From assembly GCA_021647985.1 (NCBI GenBank), contig JAKITQ010000014.1, positions 1 to 62,526 of the forward strand: a DNA stretch of 62,526 nucleotides, given 5' to 3'. The translations under genes were made by a program, and so were the position numbers. The DNA comes from Flavobacteriaceae bacterium (lineage in GTDB: Bacteria > Bacteroidota > Bacteroidia > Flavobacteriales > Flavobacteriaceae). Every line of letters begins with the position of its first letter. The first letter of the stretch is position 1. Below the pieces are notes generated by a model that made no database searches, had not been told where the DNA came from, and saw only the letters and a list, made by a program, of their open reading frames with translations. This document shows, piece after piece, positions 55,309-62,399 of this stretch.

Positions 55309-57714
55309 ATGATCATAAATACTGAACTAGAGAAAAAGGGAAATCTTTTTCCAAGCAAAATAATATCCTGTAAAAAAGATGTGGATACATTCTATTTTAC
55401 TTCAGAAAATAATGTAATATTACAGATAACAGTATTGAGAGATAGTGTTTTACGATTTAGATATGCAACAAATAAAAACTTGGAAGCTGATTTTTCTTAT
55501 GCTATAGATAATAATGCCAGTAGAGGTTATAATAACTTACACACCAAAGAGAATAAGGAATATTACACAATAATAACATCTAAGTTGATTTGTAATATTC
55601 AAAAAAAGGATTTAAGGGTTGCTATTTATGACGTTTTAGATAATACATTGATTTGTGAAGATGAATTTGGTTTTCACTGGGAAGAAAGTTATGAGCATGG
55701 AGGTAATATTGTAAAAATGAGCAAAGCAGCTCAAGACGGCGAAAGTTATTACGGACTGGGAGATAAACCTGTTCATTTGAATCTTAGAGGGAAACGTTTT
55801 GAAAACTGGGCTACTGATTCTTATGCTTATGGTAGAAATACAGACCCAATTTATAAAACCATACCTTTTTATATAGGTTTACACCATAAAAAATCATACG
55901 GAATATTTTTTGACAATACTTTTCGTTCATTTTTTGATTTTTGTGAAGAAAGAAGACATGTAACTAGTTTTTGGGCACAAGGTGGAGAAATGAATTATTA
56001 TTTTATTTATGGCCCTAAAATGAATGATGTGATTTCCAGTTATTCTGATTTGACCGGAAAACCTGAACTGCCACCTATGTGGGCTTTGGGATATCATCAA
56101 TGTAAATGGAGCTACTACCCTGAATCAAAAGTTACCGAAGTAACCAATAAATTTAGAGAACTAAAAATACCCTGTGATGCCATTTATTTAGATATAGATT
56201 ATATGGAAGGGTTTCGTTGTTTTACCTGGAATAAAACCTATTTCCCTAATCCAAAAAAGATGGTTAGTGATTTGAACGAAAAAGGCTTTAAAACGGTGGT
56301 GATTATTGATCCGGGTATAAAAGTAGATGAAGATTATAAAATTTATAAGGAGGGTATTGAGAATGATTATTTCTGTAAAAGAGCAGATGGACCTTATATG
56401 AAAGGAAAGGTGTGGCCTGGAGAGTGTTATTTTCCTGATTACACCAATCCAAAAGTAAGAAAATGGTGGGCGAGCCTCTTCAAAGAGCTCATCTATGAAA
56501 TAGGCGTTAAAGGGGTTTGGAATGATATGAATGAGCCAGCTGTGATGGAAGTGCCAAATAAAACTTTTCCTGATGATGTACGTCATGATTATGATGGCAA
56601 CCCATGTAGTCACAGAAAAGCGCATAATATTTATGGTATGCAAATGGCTAAAGCGACTTATGAAGGTTTAAAAAAATACTCATATCCAAAGCGCCCATTT
56701 GTAATTACTCGTTCTGCTTATTCTGGAACCCAAAGATACACTTCAACGTGGACTGGTGATAACGTAGCCACATGGGAACATTTATGGATTGCCAATATTC
56801 AGGCACAACGTATGGCGCTTTCAGGATTTTCATTTGCAGGATCTGATATTGGGGGTTTTGCCGAGCAGCCAACAGGTGAATTGTATACAAGATGGATTCA
56901 ATTGGGCGTTTTTCATCCTTTTTGCAGAACACATTCCTCTGGAGATCATGGTGAACAAGAACCTTGGACATTTGATAATGAAGTGGTTGGTATTGTAAGA
57001 AAATTTATTGAAATTCGATACCAGTTGTTACCTTATTTATATACTTCTTTTTGGCGCTATATTCAAGAAGGAATTCCTATTTTAAAATCATTGGTCTTAT
57101 TTGATCAAGATGATTTGCAAACACATAATCGAACAGATGAGTTTGTTTTTGGTGAAAAAATATTGATTTGCCCGATAATTGAACCCAATGCCAAGGGAAG
57201 AAGAATGTATATCCCGAAAGGAAAATGGTTTAATTATTGGGATGATACGAAAATAGAAGGAGGTAAAGAAACCTGGGTCGATGCCGATATTGACAGTATG
57301 CCTATTTTTGTTAAAGAAGGCGCAATTATACCTAAATATCCTATACAACAATATGTTGGTGAGAAAACAATAGAAGAATTAACGCTTGATGTTTATTATA
57401 AAAAAGGTAAAGAAAAAAGTGAGTTGTATGAAGATGATAATGATGGTTATGACTATAAAAAAGGGCGTTTTAGTTTGCGCCATTTTAATTTAGTTGGAAA
57501 GAAAGAAGAATTAATTATTCAGCAACATAAATCGGGTAAGTTTATTACGAGTTATACTACCTTTAAAATTAAGTTACATGGTTTACCGTTTAATATTAAA
57601 AAAATTCAGGTAGATAATGAAGAAATAGCTTTTGAAGATGTAAAAGTAAATGGAGATAATACCATTATCATTTCAAAAGATTTTACCGAATTGCATATTA
57701 TTGGAGATTTATAG
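55309..57714 (+). CDS. GH31 alpha-glucosidase
   Basis: Releases glucose from alpha-glucan ends. 801 residues, no signal peptide, so likely cytoplasmic, fitting a role in glycogen or maltodextrin turnover beside glgACB. N-terminal galactose-mutarotase-like domain (QDGESYYGLGDKPVHLNLRG), then the barrel: ALGYHQCKWSYYP, IPCDAIYLDIDYMEG, GVWNDMNEPAV with the nucleophile Asp406, SGFSFAGSDIGGFAEQP and the acid/base region FHPFCRTHSSGDHGEQEPW. C-terminal beta domains complete it (MPIFVKEGAIIPKYP). Full length. Ends next to repeat copy D. Confidence 0.95.
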   Translation: MIINTELEKKGNLFPSKIISCKKDVDTFYFTSENNVILQITVLRDSVLRFRYATNKNLEADFSYAIDNNASRGYNNLHTKENKEYYTIITSKLICNIQKKDLRVAIYDVLDNTLICEDEFGFHWEESYEHGGNIVKMSKAAQDGESYYGLGDKPVHLNLRGKRFENWATDSYAYGRNTDPIYKTIPFYIGLHHKKSYGIFFDNTFRSFFDFCEERRHVTSFWAQGGEMNYYFIYGPKMNDVISSYSDLTGKPELPPMWALGYHQCKWSYYPESKVTEVTNKFRELKIPCDAIYLDIDYMEGFRCFTWNKTYFPNPKKMVSDLNEKGFKTVVIIDPGIKVDEDYKIYKEGIENDYFCKRADGPYMKGKVWPGECYFPDYTNPKVRKWWASLFKELIYEIGVKGVWNDMNEPAVMEVPNKTFPDDVRHDYDGNPCSHRKAHNIYGMQMAKATYEGLKKYSYPKRPFVITRSAYSGTQRYTSTWTGDNVATWEHLWIANIQAQRMALSGFSFAGSDIGGFAEQPTGELYTRWIQLGVFHPFCRTHSSGDHGEQEPWTFDNEVVGIVRKFIEIRYQLLPYLYTSFWRYIQEGIPILKSLVLFDQDDLQTHNRTDEFVFGEKILICPIIEPNAKGRRMYIPKGKWFNYWDDTKIEGGKETWVDADIDSMPIFVKEGAIIPKYPIQQYVGEKTIEELTLDVYYKKGKEKSELYEDDNDGYDYKKGRFSLRHFNLVGKKEELIIQQHKSGKFITSYTTFKIKLHGLPFNIKKIQVDNEEIAFEDVKVNGDNTIIISKDFTELHIIGDL

Positions 57715-57853
57715 TATTATTCGTGAGACTCTAAAAAATTAATTTCAGTTTTTTAGTTAGTCGAACTAATCCCGCTTCTTGTACTGAACTTGTTTCAGTA
57801 TCTAGCGGGATCTTGGTTAACCTGCCTGCCTGCCTGCCTGCCTGCCGGCAGGT
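57715..57853 (+). repeat. Interspersed palindromic repeat, copy D (left part)
   Basis: Plus orientation: ATTCGTGAGACTCT, TTTTTTAGTTAGTCGAAC, ATCCCGCT...AGCGGGAT and the inner hairpin TACTGAACTTGTTTCAGTA, where both stem bases differ from copies B and C so that pairing is kept. Then come GGTTAACC, six CCTG tetramers (57821-57844) and CCGGCAGGT. Its 3' part continues at 59505 beyond the IS. Confidence 0.85.
57844..57853 (+). repeat. Left target-site duplication of the IS4-family element
   Basis: GCCGGCAGGT here recurs exactly at 59505-59514 on the other side of the element. The length of 10 bases is in the range usual for IS4-group transposition. Confidence 0.85.
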
Positions 57854-59504
57854 CAATGTCAATAAGTTAAGCTTAATATTTTAACAAACGTTATCGGGTT
57901 TCAGAATTTATTAGTTAAAATGCAAACTCAAAAGTACAAATTCCTAATTTTTTATCAGTGATTTTCCCTTGATAAATCGAGGCATAGATTTTTAACCTAT
58001 TTTTTTGATTTAGGAGCATAGGATTCCATTCACAAAAATTGTGTTGAAAAAATAATAAAGATTGGTTTACTTCTTTATAGAGGCAAATATGTTCTGTGAT
58101 ACCTTCTCTTTTTTTGTTTATTTCTTTCAAAAGATCTGTTCGGCCTTATAGGTAAAAGATTTGATAAAAATAATTGAATGAGCTTGTCCAGTATCTTAAT
58201 GATATTTGACTTTGTAAAAAGCATTGCTAATGTTTCTTTAACTTTTGCAAGCGACGTAGTAATATTGATCTGGTATTTATATTTTGTTTTATTTGTTTTT
58301 CTATCAATCTGATCCTCTAGTGATGAGGACAAAATAGAAGTGATATTTCCTATCAGAATATTCGCATAAAAATCCTGATATATTGCAATAATGGTTTTGC
58401 CTGAGAAATTTTCAAGTTGTAAACGGTGCTTATCCTTTTTATAGGATTCTTCTATATCCCATCTTAATTGATAAAGCTTCTTAAAGACCGTATGTTTGTA
58501 TTGTTCATTATCTAAAAGGGATGTAATTAAAACTTCTTTTTCTCCAGATGAAAGCGTAACACAAACAAACCTGCATTTTATAGGTTCAACAACTACATTT
58601 TGATTCATGTATTTTCTTTTTAAATTCTTACCGGGTTTTATTTCAGCTATAATCTCTTTTTTACCACTCTCTACAAGTTCCTTTGCAACATTCCAAGTAG
58701 ATATAGCAACCCTTGCACAGAAATGGCAATCCTTTGCAAGAATATTTTTGAATAGATCAAATGAAGGATATCCTCTGTCAAGTAGGATTAAATCTCCCTT
58801 ACTACAAAACTCCAGGTGCTCATTAGCCAAAGCATGTTCACCAATTTTAAGGTTGACTAACTTTGCATCAATGCTCACCTTATTAAGGACATCATATGCT
58901 TTTGATATTCTCGCTAAAACAATTGTCTTATTCATTCTATTACTAGTATACTCTCCAAATTCATTAATGGTATGAATTGTCTTTGGTAATATTGCCTGAG
59001 ACCCATCAATTGCTATTAACCTATGACCTTTCCATTTTTTAATAGTATAATTTGAATAAAAATGATCAACACAATCATTATTTAGCGCTACAAAAGCATC
59101 AGGATTTATTTTTACTCTTGCTTGTGAAAAACACTTTGAGTAGCGAACTGTTCGGTTATTTCTTTATCATTATATGATTTAAAAAACCCGTCCAGTTCTC
59201 TTTGTATAGAACTTTGCAGGGAAGAGATAATAAATAATGAAAGGGATTTAAAGGTAAAGCTCCTTTTTCGAGTAAAATCTGTAGGATTGCTCTTGTGTGT
59301 TGATATAAAATCAGAATTTGTTAACTTATTTTCCAGTAAATCAACTAGTTTGGCATGATTTTTAAATTTTTGTCTGGTACTTGGATAATTTTCTTAAATT
59401 TGTCATAATTGTATATTTTATTGGTTTAACATACTTAAATATACGAATTAACCTGCTAATACACAATTATTTAGCAGGTTATTTTCCTTAACTTATTGAC
59501 ATTG
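57854..59504 (-). mobile_element. IS4-family insertion sequence, 1651 bp
   Basis: Bounded by perfect 18-bp terminal inverted repeats, CAATGTCAATAAGTTAAG at 57854-57871 and its complement at 59487-59504, and flanked by a 10-bp direct repeat. Its only gene is a transposase on the minus strand with two frame lesions. It sits inside the CCTGCCGGCAGG palindrome of repeat copy D, so insertion followed the spread of the repeat. Confidence 0.93.
58075..59406 (-). pseudogene. IS4-family transposase with two compensating frameshifts
   Basis: Read from the ATG at 59406 (MTNLRKLSKYQTK), the frame is lost at a T5 run on the plus strand (59367-59371, one base too many) and regained at an A5 run (59127-59131, one base too few). 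With both repaired the protein is 443 residues, normal for the family. Conserved parts: FTRKRSFTFKSL, FSQARVKINPDAF, the first catalytic aspartate in LIAIDGSQAILPKT, the second in GDLILLDRGYPSF, and the YREK motif YQLRWDIEESYKKDK with the catalytic glutamate. The longest uninterrupted frame is 58075-58935. Either the copy is dead or the assembly has homopolymer errors. Confidence 0.85.
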
Positions 59505-59579
59505 GCCGGCAGGTACCTCGACCCTTGGGTCGATTCCTATTATTGGGTTCAGGTCTTGCCTTGGGATTTAACCTTTTAT
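59505..59579 (+). repeat. Interspersed palindromic repeat, copy D (right part) with target-site duplication
   Basis: The first ten bases (GCCGGCAGGT, 59505-59514) duplicate the left flank. Then come a perfect small hairpin TCGACCC-TT-GGGTCGA and a stretch GGTTCAGGTCTTGCCTTGG, ending TTTAACCTTTT, that is homologous to the 3' end of copy B. Confidence 0.75.
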
Positions 59580-59589
59580 CAAAGAAAAC

Positions 59590-59625
59590 ACTATGTCATT
59601 CCCGCTTTCTCGAGAATGACATAGT
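59590..59625 (-). terminator. Hairpin after the DUF6249-like gene, probable terminator
   Basis: A 12-bp stem, ACTATGTCATTC with GAATGACATAGT, lies just past the gene's stop. On the minus strand it leads into GTGTTTTCTTT. Its loop holds CCCGCTTTCTCGA, similar to repeat-family sequence, so it may be repeat-derived. Confidence 0.6.
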
Positions 59626-59637
59626 ATAAAATATATT

Positions 59638-59979
59638 TTATTGCGTATCCGCTTTATCTTTCTTTTCAATAAAAGCATTACCTACCAAAAAGAGTCCTCC
59701 AAATAAAAATATCATAGAAGGAAATGCCACATCTTCATCCAACGCTGTATAACTGGACAATAAAGATCCAACCAGTATGCCTGTGCCAATACCAACGGCG
59801 AGCATTCCAAACTTTAAAGTTAGATTTGTAAAATTTCTTTTTTTAGTTGCAAATAGAGATGCGTCGGCACCTTTTTCTATCAATGCCATTCGTTCTTTGT
59901 TTCTTGTACTGATCCACACATAAAATATTCCGAATATTGATGAGAATACTATTAACGGGATTAAAATTGCTTCTGCCAT
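59638..59979 (-). CDS. DUF6249-like membrane protein
   Basis: 113 residues, three hydrophobic segments. N-terminal helix AILIPLIVFSSIFGIFYVWI, then a basic loop STRNKERMALIEKGADASLF typical of this family, a second helix with GMLAVGIGTGILVG, and a third (MIFLFGGLFLVGNAFIEKK). Function unknown. Divergent from the ECF sigma gene, with its own ECF-type promoter at 60013-60038, which makes it a likely member of that sigma factor's regulon. Confidence 0.8.
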   Translation of the reverse strand: MAEAILIPLIVFSSIFGIFYVWISTRNKERMALIEKGADASLFATKKRNFTNLTLKFGMLAVGIGTGILVGSLLSSYTALDEDVAFPSMIFLFGGLFLVGNAFIEKKDKADTQ

Positions 59980-60012
59980 AATTTTAAATTTTTGTTGTTA
60001 TTTTGTTATTAT

Positions 60013-60038
60013 GACGTGGTGGGTTAAGTATTGGTTAC
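60013..60038 (-). promoter_or_regulatory. ECF-type promoter of the DUF6249-like gene
   Basis: Minus strand: GTAACC (60038-60033), 16-base spacer, CGTC (60016-60013), the classic ECF -35/-10 pair. The -10 lies about 34 bases before the ATG at 59979. Same motifs and spacing as the promoter facing the sigma gene. Confidence 0.75.
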
Positions 60039-60073
60039 ATTTTTAGTTTAAATAAATAAATCGCAGTCAATCT

Positions 60074-60100
60074 GTAACCAAATGATTTACATTGCCGTCT
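60074..60100 (+). promoter_or_regulatory. ECF-type promoter of the sigma factor gene
   Basis: GTAACC (60074-60079), 16 bases, CGTCT (60096-60100). The start codon follows only nine bases later at 60110, so the transcript may begin at or next to the ATG. Supports autoregulation by the encoded sigma factor. Confidence 0.78.
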
Positions 60101-60109
60101 TATACCTTA

Positions 60110-60685
60110 ATGGACAAAACTTCTGATCAATATTATATTGATAAAATTTTACTTGGTGATACCAATGCTTATACTTATTTAATTGATAAGTATAAGAATA
60201 TGGCTTTCACCATTGCCATAAAAATTGTCAAAAACACTGAAGATGCTGAAGAGGTTGCTCAAGATAGTTTTTTAAAAGCCTATGAAAAATTGGCATCCTT
60301 TAAGGGAGATTCTAAATTTTCAACATGGTTATACACTATCGTATATAGAAATTCAATATCAAAAATCCGTAAAAAGAAAATTATTACTACAGATATAGAT
60401 AGTTATATTATAGAAAATCACAGTACTGATTTAGAGTTTCCGCAAATTGAAGCAATTAAAAAGGGAGAACAAAAAAAATATGTAACCGAGGCCATTAATA
60501 ACTTATCTGAAACAGATGCTTTTTTAATAACCCTTTATTATATGAACGAAAGCTCGGTAGAAGAAATAGAACAAATAACAGGTTTTAGTAAATCTAACAT
60601 AAAAGTAAAATTATTTAGAGCTAGGAAAAAATTGTATAATGAATTATCTTTACTTTTAAAAGATGAATTAAAAGCAATAATGTGA
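60110..60685 (+). CDS. ECF RNA polymerase sigma factor
   Basis: Alternative sigma factor, 191 residues from the ATG at 60110 (MDKTSDQYYIDKILLGD). An upstream in-frame TTG at 60092 lies within the promoter and is rejected. Region 2: AYTYLIDKYKNMAFTIAIKI, EDAEEVAQDSFLKAYEKL, FKGDSKFSTWLYTIVYRNSI. Region 4: AINNLSETDAFLITLYYMNE and SVEEIEQITGFSKSNIKVKL, followed by RARKKLY. The next gene starts within its stop (TGATG) and encodes a small membrane protein, so the two look like a sigma/anti-sigma pair. Matching promoters point to control of itself and the divergent DUF6249-like gene. Confidence 0.93.
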   Translation: MDKTSDQYYIDKILLGDTNAYTYLIDKYKNMAFTIAIKIVKNTEDAEEVAQDSFLKAYEKLASFKGDSKFSTWLYTIVYRNSISKIRKKKIITTDIDSYIIENHSTDLEFPQIEAIKKGEQKKYVTEAINNLSETDAFLITLYYMNESSVEEIEQITGFSKSNIKVKLFRARKKLYNELSLLLKDELKAIM

Positions 60686-61170
60686 TGCAAGAGAAAAATA
60701 AAAATATCGATAAATTCATTAGAGATGGGATGAATCTTGAAAGCGCTTCTTTAGATTTTTCAAATAAAATCATGTCTCAAATCCATGTGGCTGAAACGGA
60801 AAAAGAAAAAGCCTTGTCTACAATATTGCAAAAATACACACATGAAGAGCCATCTGTATATTTTGCTCAAAATATATTGTCTAAAATTGAAATGTCGGCA
60901 AGCTCAACTAAATACGAACCCATTATAAGTAAAAAAGTTTGGTATTTTGTAATTACTTTTTTATTGGCAATAATGATCTATGTAGCTTCTTTTATCGAAG
61001 AAACTTCCAGTCAATTAAAAATAGTTAATGAAAATATACATAAAATTGGGGATTTATTTTTATTTGAGTTGCCCGAAATAATATCCTCTCCCGTACTAGC
61101 TTTAAGTTTATTTGCTTTGAGTTCTTTGTTGTTTTTGGATTATTTTTTTCAAAACAGAAAGTTTTCTTAA
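60685..61170 (+). CDS. Putative anti-sigma factor, membrane protein
   Basis: 161 residues from the ATG at 60685, overlapping the sigma stop by one base. The N-terminal 90 residues are cytoplasmic and helical (KNIDKFIRDGMNLESASLDF, ALSTILQKYTHEEPSVYFAQ), with two similar helix units. A transmembrane helix (KVWYFVITFLLAIMIYVASF), a short outer loop and a second helix (ALSLFALSSLLFLDYFF) follow. Position and topology fit an ECF anti-sigma factor. No zinc-binding HxxxCxxC motif is seen, so it is not a ZAS-type protein. No homology beyond this is claimed. Confidence 0.7.
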   Translation: MQEKNKNIDKFIRDGMNLESASLDFSNKIMSQIHVAETEKEKALSTILQKYTHEEPSVYFAQNILSKIEMSASSTKYEPIISKKVWYFVITFLLAIMIYVASFIEETSSQLKIVNENIHKIGDLFLFELPEIISSPVLALSLFALSSLLFLDYFFQNRKFS

Positions 61171-61265
61171 ACTAGGTTTTCGTCAAATTTCTCATGTCCA
61201 AAATAGTATTATATTCATATGGTTTAGTTGCCTGTAAAAAAAATCAATTTTTTTTTAAAAAATGC

Positions 61266-61295
61266 TTGCAAGAATATTAAAAACAATTATATTTG
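61266..61295 (+). promoter_or_regulatory. Putative promoter upstream of tRNA-Asn
   Basis: TTG at 61266-61268, 19 bases, then TATATTTG at 61288-61295, full agreement with TTG-N17-23-TAnnTTTG. It precedes the tRNA by about 128 bases; a GC-rich palindrome (61330-61348) lies between. Confidence 0.5.
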
Positions 61296-61328
61296 CACAC
61301 CGAAAAAGGAAAATAAATCCCTCCTTAC

Positions 61329-61349
61329 CTGCCTGCCGGCGGGCAGGGC
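61329..61349. repeat. GC-rich palindrome CCTGCCTGCCGGCGGGCAGG
   Basis: A solitary near-palindrome related to the CCTGCCTGCCGGCAGG module of the interspersed repeats, without the other modules. It is followed by a short inverted repeat GCTCAG-A-CTGAGC. Confidence 0.6.
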
Positions 61350-61423
61350 TCAGACTGAGCTTTGGCACAACCGGTAGCATGTAAATATAGGATGTCAAAA
61401 CAGACATTAAAATTATTGAAAAT

Positions 61424-61497
61424 TCCTCCTTAGCTCAGTTGGTTAGAGCATCTGACTGTTAATCAGAGGGTCCAAGGTTCGAGTCCTTGAGGAGGAG
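61424..61497 (+). tRNA. tRNA-Asn (anticodon GTT)
   Basis: Complete cloverleaf, 74 nt. Acceptor stem TCCTCCT (61424-61430) pairs with AGGAGGA (61490-61496), followed by discriminator G. D arm GCTCAGTTGGTTAGAGC; anticodon stem TCTGA/TCAGA with loop CTGTTAA, anticodon GTT; T arm CAAGG-TTCGAGT-CCTTG. CCA is not encoded. A terminator follows 10 bases on. Confidence 0.97.
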
Positions 61498-61507
61498 CTT
61501 AGTAATA

Positions 61508-61546
61508 AAAGGCTTGCAAGAAATTGCAAGCCTTTCTTGTTTTTTA
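61508..61546 (+). terminator. Terminator of tRNA-Asn
   Basis: AAAGGCTTGCAA and TTGCAAGCCTTT form a 12-bp stem with a short loop, followed by CTTGTTTTTT. Confidence 0.9.
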
Positions 61547-61582
61547 TTAATACAAAATTGGACAACATTATTTTATTTATAG

Positions 61583-61699
61583 AAATTAAAATATTATGCA
61601 TCTATTAAACTAGATGCAACTCCCGCAGGGATTCCAGTTTGTAAAAAGCTAGGCTTTGTGGAAGAACATGAAATTTGTAGAATGATATACCCAAACTAA
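61583..61699 (+). pseudogene. Fragment of a GNAT acetyltransferase (end of the N-terminal domain)
   Basis: After an in-frame TAG at 61580 the frame reads KLKYYASIKLDATPAGIPVC and KKLGFVEEHEICRM, then stops at 61697. LDATPAGxPxYxxLGFxxEYExxRM is the end of the GNAT domain in YitH-type two-domain acetyltransferases. The start of the domain, including the acetyl-CoA loop, is absent: the tRNA-Asn and its terminator occupy the upstream DNA. It shares its frame with the gene that follows. Confidence 0.7.
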
Positions 61700-61771
61700 A
61701 TATCTTTTCGGTTTTTTTACTCTTTCTTTTCCCCTTTCTCTTCGTTAAAATTTTAAACCATAACACAGGCT

Positions 61772-62335
61772 ATGATTGAAAATTTTGCCTTGATAAAAGA
61801 AAAAAATAAATTTGTCAAAATTCCAGAAAAGCTATTTAGTTTGGGTATATCAATAAAGCGATCCTATAAAGTTAATGATGAGAGGAAAACAAATGACACC
61901 ATTAACATATCACAAATAATGGAAAATGATATTTCTAACATAGCCGATGTAGATGAATCGTTTTTTGGAGTTAATAGATTAAACTTATTTAAATTTCTAT
62001 TTAAGAATCTGAAAGAAATTTGTCTTCAAATAAAGCAAGAAAATAAATTAAAAGCTTATGTTTTTGGCCGCAAAGAAAGTAATTATATTCAAATAGGACC
62101 AATCATTGCAAATTCAACAGCATTGGCTAAAAAATTACTTTGCGAAACATTTATTAAATTGAAAGAACATTCCTTGGTCATAGATATTTTATTAGACAAA
62201 ACCAAACTAAAAGATTGGTTACTCTCTATAGAGTTTACTCATCAACGAAGTTTTACAAGAATGTATTTAAAATCAAATAAGTACACTGGTAAGATTGAAA
62301 ACCAATATTTAATAAGTGGTCCAGAATTTGGATAA
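61772..62335 (+). CDS. C-terminal domain of a broken GNAT (YitH-type) acetyltransferase
   Basis: 187 residues, in the same frame as the fragment at 61583-61699. ISQIMENDISNIADVDESFFGVNR, then AYVFGRKESNYIQIGPIIAN and FTHQRSFTRMYLKSN ending ISGPEFG, fit the second (Acetyltransf_18-like) domain of two-domain acetyltransferases, whose family end is GPE(L/F)G. It has an ATG but no clear ribosome site, and lacks the N-terminal catalytic domain, so it is probably a decaying remnant rather than a working enzyme. A free-standing C-terminal domain cannot be ruled out, because this part has no stop or frameshift. Confidence 0.6.
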   Translation: MIENFALIKEKNKFVKIPEKLFSLGISIKRSYKVNDERKTNDTINISQIMENDISNIADVDESFFGVNRLNLFKFLFKNLKEICLQIKQENKLKAYVFGRKESNYIQIGPIIANSTALAKKLLCETFIKLKEHSLVIDILLDKTKLKDWLLSIEFTHQRSFTRMYLKSNKYTGKIENQYLISGPEFG

Positions 62336-62360
62336 CTAAACCAGATTAAAAAAAACAAAA

Positions 62361-62388
62361 ACTAATTTTTTAGAGTCTCACAAATAAT
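62361..62388 (-). repeat. Interspersed palindromic repeat, copy F (5' end only)
   Basis: Minus strand ATTATTTGTGAGACTCTAAA followed by AAATTAG, the 5' landmark of the family, without the hairpin modules. Confidence 0.6.
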
Positions 62389-62399
62389 ACAAGAAATTA

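Noticed and set aside
57915..58130. Extra minus-strand frame at the 3' end of the IS
   Set aside because: It overlaps the transposase C-terminus in another frame and shows no recognisable motif.
59127..59371. Programmed frameshifting in the transposase
   Set aside because: Two opposite shifts about 240 bases apart, without a typical slippery heptamer or stimulatory structure, and the family does not normally use it; mutation or sequencing error is simpler.
61350..61385. tRNA-like D-arm sequence (GGCACAACCGGTAGCATG) before tRNA-Asn
   Set aside because: It recalls a tRNA D-arm, but no anticodon or T arm follows, so a decayed tRNA cannot be supported.
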